Source: Brachionus plicatilis (lineage: Eukaryota > Rotifera > Eurotatoria > Ploima > Brachionidae). From it: a DNA stretch of 64,000 nucleotides. Positions 54,361-64,000 of this stretch are shown here, piece by piece. Within the stretch, counting starts at the first letter, position 1; each line of letters opens with the position of its first letter. Where the stretch lies: the NCBI GenBank assembly GCA_010279815.1, contig QEOQ01000104.1, positions 292,559 to 356,558 of the forward strand. Reading direction: 5' to 3'. Both the position numbers and the translations under genes were made by a program. The notes beneath the pieces were generated by a model, which saw nothing but the letters and a program-made list of their open reading frames with translations, made no database searches and was not told where the DNA came from.

Positions 54361-54563
54361 TTGTTTGGAACATTAGTTAAAAACTCGTTTTCCACGCAAC
54401 TCTTCAAGCATACACTCATAAATTTGAAATTGATTAAGATGTATCAAATAAGTATTTTATTTATTTTTTTCTTCTTTGTTTATTTAATTCAATTTTTTTT
54501 TTTAGTTGAAAATTTTTTTCTCTTTTTTTTAGATTCGGCATTGTGAATTTTTATCCAAATCTT

Positions 54564-54796
54564 AGCAAAGTAAAATTTTTGATCAAATTTCAAGCGCTCA
54601 ATTTTTCTCAAACATTTTTAAATGTGCAATTAAATTTCATTGCATTTTTAGAAATTACAATCCTTTTTCAAAAGTTTAAAAATAAAGCTTTGAAATATTA
54701 AAAAAATTTAAAATCTGCGATGAAATTTAATTGCGCATCTAAAAATGTTTGAGCAACATTGAGCGCTTGAAATTTGATCAAAAATTTTACTCTGCT
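54564..54796. mobile_element. Palindromic MITE (233 bp)
   Basis: Arms AGCAAAGTAAAATTTTTGAT through TCAAGCGCTCAAT and TCAAACATTTTTA to the inverse on the right. Same family as the inner palindrome at 12996-13542, here uninterrupted. Non-coding. Confidence 0.7.
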
Positions 54797-55909
54797 CAAA
54801 TCTTGTAAAAATTACAAAAATAAAATTATTTTTTTTTATTTTTCTAGATTAAAAATTTGAGCTTTTTTAACTTTGATGATGAGACAAAATGAAAGAAGAT
54901 ATATAAAAGTTAGTTTTTGTTAACACAGGAAATATTAATGATCAAATAAAATATCAATATTTTGAAATTTATTTTTTTTGCTCTCTATTTGATCTATTTT
55001 AATTGGAATTTTTTTATGCAATTTTTTAAATTTATTTATTTAAATGTAAAAGTTCTGTCATCACTTCTTAAATAAATTTGAATTTCAGTGCTGCTACAAT
55101 ACTTTGAATATTTCACCATATATAACGTAAAATATGGTAATCTAAAAATAATTATTATAAAAATTCTGTAAAAAAAAAATTCAAAAATTTTTCGAAAAAA
55201 AACAATTCTCGTGAAAAAAATTTTTTTTCGAGTTTTTGAAAAAGTGAAAAAAATAAAATTTTATTGAAAAATGGATTTTCTATCATTATATTCTATTTTT
55301 TTAAAAACAAATTATGAAAATTAAAATTTTAATATCATTTACTAACAGATTTTATTTAGCATTTTTTGCTTTTAAACTGTTTGCTGCCTTGTCCCAAGCT
55401 TCTTTGAATGTGGATCCTCTCTGAATGAATTTCACATTTATTAGTTTTCCCAGGTCGGTATTTGAAAATATTAAGTATAAACATATTAATTTTTTTTTAT
55501 TAAATACAAAAATTATCAAAAATGATTTATATAGAGCTGGTTTTAAAAAGGATATTCATTCTTCAAAAAACTTTAACGGTTGAAAAATGTAATAAATAAA
55601 TAAATCAATTTAGAAAAGTAAATAAATTTTTAATAAAAATAAAAATTTTAATTGGTAAATCTTTCTTTGAGTATTTTCTTAAACTGTATCATTTCTTTAC
55701 TAAGAATTAAAATCATGTATTGGAATTTTTGTATGAAAATTCACAATGCCTTTATGTTCCAATTCTAATCATAAGGCTAGTGCCCATACTCAACGCTATT
55801 AGGTAACTAACAATGATGACCTGATCAAAACTTTATTTATTCAAATAATTTTAAAATATAAATCATATTAAAAATTAAATACATATTTAAAAATATAATT
55901 TTTTAAATT
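54797..55909. other. AT-rich spacer
   Basis: 55080-55180 resembles the outer arm of the 12880-13640 palindrome. The minus strand near 55378-55460 carries a short protein-like frame (INVKFIQRGSTFKEAWDKAA) that I cannot assign. Confidence 0.35.
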
Positions 55910-56500
55910 TTAAATCAAATTTTGTAAAAATTTTTTTTTTTCATAAATGATATTAATACCATTAAAAATTGATAATTTAAAGTGGTTTATATTTAAGTCT
56001 TGAATAAAGGTATTCAAATGTTTTGCACCATATTTTGATTTTAAGCTTCGTTCAAACAAATACTCTTTGTTTCTCAGTTCACAACTTAGACTTATTGTAT
56101 CATTTGGAATAAGTTTGCTTTTGAGATCAAAATTTAAAATTTTGAATGCCAAATTTACCATTCTAGATAATTTTTGAATTGATTCTTTTGAAAAGTAACT
56201 AATTAAAGAGCAACAATAATCAAAGTGAAGAAGAATAAAAGTTTTAAAAAATTATATGATGTACACAAAATAGAAAAAAGTCTTTTATTAACAGTAAAAC
56301 ATAAATTTTAAACATGTTCTTTAAAATTTAACTTATCATCAATAATTAGCCCTAACAGTTTGAATTCTATAACAAATTTTATTTGATGACCATTTAATGT
56401 GACAAACTCTGAATTTTTAACTCGTTTATTGTGACCAAACACTGCATATGTTTTTGACCAATTGATTTCCAAACGATTGAAATTACACCAAGTGAAAAGT
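55910..56500 (-). pseudogene. Non-LTR reverse-transcriptase remnant
   Basis: Frames are broken, but the order is right for a LINE reverse transcriptase: WCNFNRLEINWSKTYAVFG, then the FKLLGLIIDDK motif, then a later frame of 83 codons (MVNLAFKILNFDLKSKL ... NHFKLSIFNGINII). Different family from fragments A and B. Shares its end with 40894-41124. Confidence 0.7.
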
Positions 56501-56856
56501 GGATATTCTTATTGAATTCTTTATTATTAATCATTTTTAAATAATACTTGAATTAAAAAAGCCCCAAAAAGAACTTTTTTTATTATTATTAAATCAAAAA
56601 ATTAAAATTGCCTCTTTTAAATTAAATCATTTGATAGTCTATTCGGTTATCTTTTTTTCAAAAATTGAACTGTCTTTATGCACATTTTTGGGAACACATT
56701 TTAAGAGAATTTCCGAACAGATTTTCTCGAATTTTTAACCAAATTAAGTTCAAAATGTTTTAATTAATTTTTAAAAATTAGAATAAAGTATAAATCAATT
56801 GTAGTATAGTGACATGATCAGACTATAAACAAAACTTGCTACTTAAAGAGAAAAGA

Positions 56857-56915
56857 GATTATTATTATTATTATTATTAGAAAAAAACTTCTGAGCCTCA
56901 TAGGCTCATGCTTAT
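56857..56915 (-). repeat. LINE 3' tail with hairpin and (AAT)n
   Basis: Minus strand: ATGAGCCTATGAGGCTCAG hairpin followed by AAT repeats (56857-56879). Confidence 0.55.
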
Positions 56916-57479
56916 AAAATTTTTTTTTAAATAAAATACAAAAAGAAATATTGTAAAATAAGTTAATTTATAAAATTTAAAAGATAAAAACACTTAAAGA
57001 GAAAAGAGATTAGTTGTTATTTCTAAACTTATTTTAAATAAAGTGTTTAACTAAATAATAAGCTTATTATTCAAATTAATCTAATCTAATCACTTATTTT
57101 GTACATTAAAGATTATTTCATATGTTGTTTGAAATTTAAAAGAAACAGCATCTTGTAATGGTCTTAATTGATGAACTTGATTCTTTGATCAAAGGAAAAG
57201 TTTTACTTGGACCAAATTTTTCCAAAAAATAGCAAACTTGTAAACAATGTAGACAAAAAACTCGAAAATTAGAAAAATAAAAATTAGAAGTGATCACAAT
57301 AACAAGAAAGAATAAAATCAATATTTACACCAAGCGTTTCTTTAATCAACTAATGCTTTCCTTTAACATTCGAAAATTGACATTATTTTCTATCAAAATT
57401 TTTCACGATTCAAAGAAAGCTTAAAAATCTCAAAGTGATTAATTTTTGATACTTTGTCTAAAATTTATATTATTTAAAA

Positions 57480-57680
57480 ATTAATCTAGCGATCTCAATT
57501 GCTAAGCTTACTGGAAATAAATTGAATGTATCTTAAAAGCATTGATAATGAGAAGAAAGAGAGGTGACATGATTCAGATGTTTAAAATTTTTAATAGATC
57601 GAAGCAGTTGACTTAATAAGACCAACCGTTTTCAATGTCAGCTCTGAGACGCGTGGACATCAGGTTTTTTGAACTTTTAT
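57480..57680 (+). pseudogene. LINE reverse-transcriptase tail
   Basis: Plus-strand frame with MRRKRGDMIQMFKIFNRSKQ, the RRxRGDLIxxxKI signature near the end of CR1/L2-type reverse transcriptases, followed by stops. Confidence 0.6.
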
Positions 57681-58559
57681 TTCACCTAATCTTAAAATTG
57701 TTCACCTATTTTGATATTTTTTCATCTATTCAGAAAAAACTAAATTTAATATTAAAAACATAATAATTCAATTGATAAATTAAAATAAAGAAAAAAAATA
57801 AAATTTAGTAAAAAAATTTTATTCGATTCAAAAAAATATTTATTTGGTTTATATTTATTTTATTTTAAAATAATTTTTTAATAAAAAATCGAAATTATAT
57901 ATTTGTATAAATTTTGTTTTAATTAAAATTACTTAAAAAATTTGACTAATTTAAATTTCCAGATATAACTAAAACCTGCTAAAATATTATGCTGATATCC
58001 AACAATTCCAGAGCATTGTAACTTTAATTGACTGATTGTGGACAAGAGATCTTTTTTTGTATTGCTTTTTGCTTATCGATCGAGTGGTAATGGGTGCTTG
58101 TAAAAATCTTGAGTTTGACTCTTTTTAAAAATATGAATTAGTTAATAATAATAATAATAAGTTACAAAAGGTTAACTGTAGAGAAAGCTATTGCTTGCTA
58201 TGGTAGCAAAACAATAGTTTTTAATAAAATATAAAATAATATTCATATAATGTTTTAGAAAGATCTTGAATTAATTGGAAAAAGAAAAAAATTGAAAAAA
58301 TTTTTATTTTTACAATTTATTTGTTAATTACAATTAATAAAATTACAATAAAAAGCATTTAAAAAAAATTTAAATTTTCGTTTTTATTTTCAAATAAAAG
58401 TTGAAAAATTTTCCTTTTAAAATTCTAAATTGAATTGAATTTAATTCAAATTTGAATTTAAATTCAATTATTACTCTTGGTTTAAATTAAAACTCAAATA
58501 AAAAATTAAAAAATTAATTTAATTATTTTAATAGTAAATTCAAATGCTATTTACAGCAA

Positions 58560-58720
58560 TACATAAGGGAAATATGTACAATAGCAACTAGGCAAATCTT
58601 TATCACAAACAGATCTGCATCGCTCTGGAACAGTTTAAAAAAAAAACAGTTTATTCAAAAACAGTGCAGAATTTTAAAATGAAATTATACAAATATTTTA
58701 AAAATCAGCATTTTTGATTT
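58560..58720 (+). pseudogene. LINE reverse-transcriptase end
   Basis: The frame reads RQIFITNRSASLWNSLKKK, then NFKMKLYKYFKN after a frame change. The F-x-NR---WN-LP pattern marks the last residues of many LINE pol proteins. It may belong with the 57480 piece, split by later sequence. Confidence 0.55.
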
Positions 58721-58805
58721 TTTTATTTCGAATTGTTTTTGAACCGGTAAAGCTAAAAAGTATCTATCACAAATTTGAAATAGCCAATACATCATTTCAT
58801 AGACT

Positions 58806-59169
58806 TGTTAGTCTAGGGAATTTGGCCTGAATACCTTCGATTAACTTCAGAGGAGATAGAGTGAAGACAAAGAACAAAATCGTGTTGAATAAACGTTTAT
58901 TATTAATTTAAAGTAAATAGGAAAAATACAAGTTAAAAAGCTCTCCTTTTTAAGAATTACAACTTCTATTTATATTCAGTAGTTGTAACTTAAAAAGGTC
59001 ATTAATCATAAAGAATCTAAATACAGATAAGTTGTGAATTAAATCGGTCATAAAGATTTATGACATATGATAAATGATTCATAAAAACATAAAGATAAAA
59101 TCTAGATAAGTTGTGAAAATTGATAAGGTTAATTTAAATAGTTGAAACGGTTATTTTCACACCGTAACA
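58806..59169 (-). repeat. 3' LTR of the gypsy element
   Basis: On the minus strand it starts TGTTACGGTGTG and ends CTAGACTAACA, with TGTTA/TAACA inverted termini. It contains TATAAATAG and a downstream AATAAACG, a plausible promoter and poly(A) pair. A polypurine tract (AAGGGGGGGTAA) immediately precedes it. The 5' LTR is not in the window, so identity cannot be checked. Confidence 0.8.
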
Positions 59170-59235
59170 TTACCCCCCCTTGAAAATAATCATTCGTCCT
59201 CGAATGGACTAAACAAGGGTAGATTATTTATAACA

Positions 59236-60804
59236 TTAATTTGTTGAAAAAATTAGTTGATTTGTGATTGAGTCCAAACTTTCTTCGCTAATTTCTTGAT
59301 TTTGAATATTGGGCTCAACATTTATTTTTTCTTTTGAAATTGTAATCATTTCTATTTGTTTATTGGCACCATTCTTTTGATTTTCTCTAAATTCAGATTT
59401 TCGCTGTTCTTCTAATTTATTTTTCTCTGAGTTTAATGTCCAGGATTGGAAACATTTGACACAGAAATTGCATCCTAGGAATAAAAGAAGTAATATGAAA
59501 ATACTAGTAAAGACTAACACAATAATTCCAAATGTTTTCGTAAAAATCAAATTTAAACCATTCTTTATTTCCATTCTTGTTTCGATGACGTTCGCTTTGA
59601 TATTAGAAGTGTCTGACGAATGTGAATACCAAGTACCAGCCGACATTTCATGATTTACTATTTCTTGAAACGTTGATAGAAGATCTATTCCATCAAGCAA
59701 TAGAGGATTATGATGAACGTTTAATTCTTTTATCTTATTTCCCAAGTAATCAAAATTAAAAAAATGAATTTTTGAATTAGGTACAACATTAGATCGAAAA
59801 TTTTTTCTAACAATAGTGTAGTTTTGGTTTACCAGTTGTATATATTGTATGACTCTATTACAAAGTACAAGATTAGATACTTGCCTAATAATATTGTTAT
59901 AAGTTAAAAATCCTGTTTTTGACGAATTCTTTATATTAAAAATAATAGGTTGATCTGTAAAGCACTGCGAAGTATTCTCATTGCGTGTATCCGTCAAAAT
60001 TTCTATTTCGCTTACAGACAAACAGTCCGCTTTATAAATTGTACCCATAGTAGTGTAGAAGGTAATTGAACTTCCATCTTTAAGAAAATGTGTAAGATAT
60101 TTGTCTTCATTTTTTGAAAAAAGGTTAAGTGTCGATTTAAAATTTAATCATTCATTAAAAAGTATTTCATTTTTTTGTTTTATATCTTCGAAAACTCTAT
60201 AGTCATTGTCAGCAAGTAACAATTCTTTCATTTCTTCTACATTTGAACTCTGAGGTACTTTGTTATTTATATCTTGGTTAGTTTTTCTACTTAGATAAAT
60301 TCTTTCAACTGTTGTTTAGACTGAGACATTACAAATTATTTGAATTCCGGAAGCTTGAACTATTAAATGTGATTCACTTATTAAAATATCACTATCTTTA
60401 TCATATTTGAAGTCTTCCATAGTGATTTTGTATAGTGGGCATTCGTGATAAATAGCTTTATCCCATATTATAATGGAATCATGAAGATAACAAAAAAGAT
60501 CTTTAGCTTGACATTTTAAACCGAATAAATGATCAAATTGATTTTTAGCTGTTATTAATTTTGATGAGAAAGAACAAGAAAATGTTTCGCTTTTTCTTTC
60601 ATTTAACCATGAAAATGTTGCTTTTGGATTAGCAGAATAGGTACAATATTCAGCATCACAATTCATAGGCGATTCTCTGCATTTTTTAGTAATAACCATT
60701 ATTTTGCATTCATCGTTAGTTAGTTTTACAGGTTCTGTTCTGAGCGATTCAAATTTTTCACCCCAAAACGACATTGATGTAACTAAAATATGTTTTTTCA
60801 TCAA
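59236..60804 (-). pseudogene. Env-like membrane glycoprotein region, broken
   Basis: Two frames, 60804-60316 and 60048-59236, separated by stops. The first is Cys-rich and extracellular-looking. The second ends with a strong membrane span (GIIVLVFTSIFILLLLFLGC, about residues 174-193) and a charged cytoplasmic tail of about 75 residues. The layout fits a type I viral-type envelope protein, and the signal sequence is probably encoded at the end of the upstream frame. I see no specific family match. Not functional as read. Confidence 0.6.
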
Positions 60805-60834
60805 GCAATGATAACCATTTCCATAAACTTGGTG

Positions 60835-61701
60835 TTAAATTTTTCCTAAAACATTTAGTTTTATTTTCGAACTGACAACATTTTGGTTAGATTTCAATTC
60901 AAAATACTTATTCAATATGTGATTCGTATTTTTGGGTTTAGTTTTACAAAGTGAATTTAGATCAACAATCTTTCTATGATAAGAATGCGAACAAAACATA
61001 AAACTACCGTTTAAATTTATTCCTTTTATTTTATTTAGATTTTCAGTGAATATTGAAGGGATTATGCTAAACCAAAATAAAAAGCTTGTAAAATATGCTT
61101 TGTTTAATGTACATTTTCGCTTTGGACGTTGAGATTTAACGAATTGTAATCCTGATTTATAATCGTTTATTAGTTTAAGGTTGTTAAAATACTTTTCAGG
61201 AATCCAAGATGATTCCGATAATGGAAGATTTTTCCATTTTACTAGATAAAGAGTATCGTTATCAATTATTTTATGCTTTTGAATTCTTTCAATTTCGGCA
61301 CTCTCTACTGGAAGAGACGAATCGTCTTCCACCAATTTAATTTTATGTCTCGGATAAGAGTCCTTTAAAGTTTCGTTAAGAGCATTCTTAATAATATAAT
61401 TACCACGTTTGGTGTGACCTGATACTTTATATGGTCCCTTGAACCTTGGTTCTAGTTTATTAAGAAGTCCTTCGCATTTTAAGAATACAGTTTTTCCAAT
61501 GTCAATTCGTTCCTTAACAATATTAGTAGATTTATTCTGTGTTTTATTTTGGCGTTCTTGAAATGCTTTTAAATTTTTTAGCGCTAACGGACGTGTACTT
61601 TCAAATAGTTGTTTAATTTCTTTACTTCTTTCCAAAATAGCATTTGAATCTTCTTTTTCAGTTGAATAATCATTAAATGGGATCATGTTCCTTCCGAACA
61701 T
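60835..61701 (-). pseudogene. Integrase tail with chromodomain running into an env-like N-terminus
   Basis: 288 codons from the second half of an integrase. It has a GPY/F-type module (LEPRFKGPYKVSGHTKRGNY) near residues 81-100, then a chromodomain (IERIQKHKIIDNDTLYLVKW with SSWIPEKYF) near 137-171. After about residue 200 a hydrophobic segment (YFTSFLFWFSIIPSIF) begins a different, secretory-looking sequence. Chromodomains target integration to modified histones. The fusion suggests pol and env overlap or are read through. Confidence 0.7.
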
Positions 61702-61773
61702 TAGTTCAAAAGGTGTGTGACCCGTAGCCGAATGAACTCTTGATTGGTATCCGATTAAAACAAACGGTAGGAA

Positions 61774-62574
61774 CTAATGGCAGTTATTAATATTGGCTTC
61801 AGCATGTTTTCTTAAACAATTTGCTAAAGTCTGATTAAATCTCTCTGTAATCCCATTAGTTCTTGGATTATAAGCTGAGGTTGTGATATGTTTAAAACCT
61901 AAATTTGTTTTTAAACTTTCTAATACATTGTTACAAAATTCCCTTCCTTGGTCGGATAAAAGTTCCTCAAATGGACCAAACATACTAATATATTCAGTTA
62001 ATATAGAAGCTACTTCATTAGCTGATTTTGATCGTATTGGTTTAGCAAACGAAAATCTTGTTACAAATTCAATTATTACTAATATACCATTGAAGCCTTC
62101 ATCAGTTTCAGGAAGACCAAGAATAAGGTCTATCATAACACGTTTGAAAATTTTGCTAATGCTACTTGTTTGTGCAGGATGGTATTTTACAATTTCTTTG
62201 TTATTTCGATTACAAACAGTGCACTTTTTTACAAATTTTTTTATATCATCAAATATATTTTTCCAATAAAATGTGTCTTTCAGTCTCTGATATGTGGATT
62301 CAGTTTGAAAGTGTCCAAAATTGTGTGCCTTTTCAATAATTTCTGTCCGCAATTCTGGCTTAGGTACTTCTAAATATTTTCCAGTTTTATGGATAAAAAG
62401 TTTATTGTTTTCAAAACGATAATTTTTTGCCAAATTTTGAATATTTGTTGCTAATTTTTTTGAAATACCTGGAACAAGCTTCCTAAATTGGATGAAGTGG
62501 ATTAAGTTGGGATTTTCCCACACGTCTAATATAATTTTATCATTTACAACTTGTGTTGTTGTCATACAAATCAC
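61774..62574 (-). pseudogene. Gypsy integrase, N-terminal and catalytic domains
   Basis: HHCC zinc finger (HNFGHF ... CTVCNRNN) and the DDE core: Asp in MIDLILGLPE, Asp in LLSDQGREFC, Glu in TNGITERFNQTL. The frame ends in a stop shortly after the core, separating it from the tail at 61701. Joins and transfers element cDNA into the genome when intact. Confidence 0.85.
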
Positions 62575-62641
62575 AAAGTCAATTACAGGTCTACTGATTG
62601 CATCAACATTTCCATGTTCAGATCCTTTTCTATAAACGACG

Positions 62642-63421
62642 TCAAAGTCGTACTCCTGAAGAAATATTGACCATCGGGTTAATTTTTTCTGTCATTTTTT
62701 TAATGTTCTTAAGCCATACAAGCGCTGAGTGGTCTGTTATAACTTTAAATTTTATTCCATACAGGTACTTTCTGAATTGTGTTATACCATAGATAACAGC
62801 TAAGCATTCTTTTTCTGAAATACCGTATTTTATTTCTGTTTTTGAGAGTGTTCGTGAAGCACAAGCAACCATGAATTCCTCTTTGTTTTCATCTTTTTGA
62901 GTTAATATTGCTCCAAGTGCGTACCCAGAAGCATCGACATATAGTCTATAATTGGAATTTGGATTTGGTATTCGTAATACTGGGTATGAGGAACATTTTT
63001 TCTTAAGCATGTTAAAAGCATCTTCACATTCACTACTCCATTCAAATACTGAATCTTTCGCACACAAAGCAAAAAGTGGATGAGCAATTTTTGAATAATC
63101 CTTAATAAAGCGTCGATAAAAGTTAGGTAGTCCAAGAAAACTTTGTAGTTCCTTTAAATTTTTTGGTCGAGCTCTTTCAACAATTGCTTTGATTTTTTCA
63201 GGATCCATTTTAACTTGATTATGAGACACAATGTGACCAAGTACTTTAATTTCATTTGCAAACCAGCTACATTTAGTTGGGTTTATTTTTAAATTTGCCT
63301 CCTTTAATTTACTAAAAACTTGTCTTATGTGAGAAATGTGTTCGTGAAAGGTTTTTGAATGTATAGTGATATCATCCATATAAACTTCAACGAAAGGAAG
63401 GTCGCCTAGGGTCATCTGCAT
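62642..63421 (-). pseudogene. Gypsy reverse transcriptase palm/thumb and RNase H
   Basis: Contains the YMDD active site (FVEVYMDDITIHSK, residues 10-23), the LGHIVS and FLGLPNFYRRFI motifs, then RNase H with YVDASGYALGAIL, EKECLAVIYG and ITDHSALVWL. A frame change near 62690 ends it abnormally before the link to integrase. Confidence 0.88.
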
Positions 63422-63508
63422 AATCCTACAGAAGTCTGTTGGGGCATTCTTTAAGCCAAAAGGTAGTCTTAAAAATTCAAAATGACCATCTGGAGTGGAA
63501 AAAGCAGT

Positions 63509-64000
63509 TTAATGAATTGAACTTTCATCCATTTTTACTTGCCAGTAGCCTGACTTTAAATCAAGTGCAGTGAACCAATTCGAGTCCCTCATTCTATCAA
63601 TTACATCTGTAATATTTGGAAGTGGCCATCTTTCTGTTAAAGTATTTTCATTTAACTTTCTATAATCTATACAAATTCGTTTATTTCCGTCTTTTTTTGG
63701 AACAACAATTACAGGGGAAGACCAAGCCGATTTAGATGTTCGAATGATTCCTGCTTTTATCATCTTACTGATTTCGGTTTTTAAAAATTGGCGTTCTTTT
63801 TCTGACATTCTATATGGTCGTCTATAAATAGGAGCTACATTTTCATCAATCAACCTAATTGCGTGTTTATACACCTCACAGCTTCCTAATTCTTCTATAG
63901 AATTAGCAAATAAACATTTTGCTTCTGTTAAAATTTTATCAAAAGCTTTTTGCTGATTGAATGATAAAGGACTTAAAGGGTAAACTTTATATGATTTGTT
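63509..64000 (-). pseudogene. Gypsy reverse transcriptase N-terminal part (continues past the window)
   Basis: Motifs IRTSKSAWSSPVIVVPKKDG, RICIDYRKLNENT, PLPNITDVID and FTALDLKSGYWQVKM are in canonical order. A TAA at 63509-63511 interrupts the frame just before the TAFSTPDGHFEF-type motif. Upstream the frame stays open to the window edge, towards the protease region. Confidence 0.88.

Larger units (their letters stand above)
58806..64000 (-). mobile_element. Ty3/gypsy LTR retrotransposon with chromodomain and env-like region, partial
   Basis: Order on the minus strand is reverse transcriptase, RNase H, integrase, GPY/F and chromodomain, env-like region, polypurine tract, 3' LTR. The 5' part (gag, protease, 5' LTR) is beyond 64000. 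Stops or frame changes near 63509, 62690, 61773 and 60050-60315 break pol and the env-like region, so this copy is inactive. Combining a chromodomain and an env-like gene in one element is uncommon. Confidence 0.85.

Noticed and set aside
1..64000. CRISPR array, bacterial operons or prophage
   Set aside because: Split genes, a eukaryotic tRNA, LINEs and a gypsy element show this is animal nuclear DNA. The repeated words are not regularly spaced direct repeats.

Overview
This is a very AT-rich animal (metazoan) genomic window. Genes are split by introns of two kinds, about 50-65 bp or several kilobases, and the long introns and gene deserts are packed with decayed transposable elements. Two of the three recognisable host genes are cilium-associated: an alpha-tubulin acetyltransferase and a HEATR4-like HEAT-repeat protein. 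The third is a GFI1/Senseless-type zinc-finger repressor. A small AT-rich genome with compact introns and env-bearing Ty3/gypsy elements fits a monogonont rotifer such as Brachionus. That is an inference; the sequence alone does not prove the phylum.

Layout. Positions 1-3 kb hold nested inverted-repeat elements. The ATAT1-like gene runs on the minus strand from 8892 to 3037 in five exons, with one phase-compatible splice chain giving 304 codons plus stop. The HEATR4-like gene runs head-to-head from 9028 to 36077 on the plus strand in seven exons, giving 1,095 codons plus stop. Their start codons are 135 bp apart, and the shared spacer contains a perfect 16-bp palindrome, GGTTGCCATGGCAACC, that matches the RFX X-box consensus of ciliary genes. 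This candidate bidirectional ciliary promoter is the most interesting regulatory signal in the window. The HEATR4-like introns contain an intact tRNA-Ser(UGA) in antisense, two hAT-type elements, mariner remnants, LINE fragments, solo-LTR copies and several MITE families. Some of the MITEs have readable target-site duplications or a readable empty site.

From 36.1 to 49.4 kb I see no convincing host gene, only LINE tails, small transposon ORFs and a less AT-rich non-coding block at about 43.0-44.1 kb. The intronless-looking main exon of the GFI1/Senseless-like gene (minus, 50570-49473) has six C2H2 fingers and is much richer in GC than its surroundings. Its upstream side (50.6-54.4 kb) has degenerate tandem repeats, a tandem duplication of about 350 bp and GA microsatellites. 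LINE remnants follow. The window ends in a Ty3/gypsy element on the minus strand (58806 to beyond 64000) with reverse transcriptase, RNase H, integrase, a chromodomain and an env-like region. It has a 3' LTR and several disabling breaks.

All product names come from motif recognition by eye. Intron boundaries are predictions tested only for splice-site consensus and reading-frame phase.
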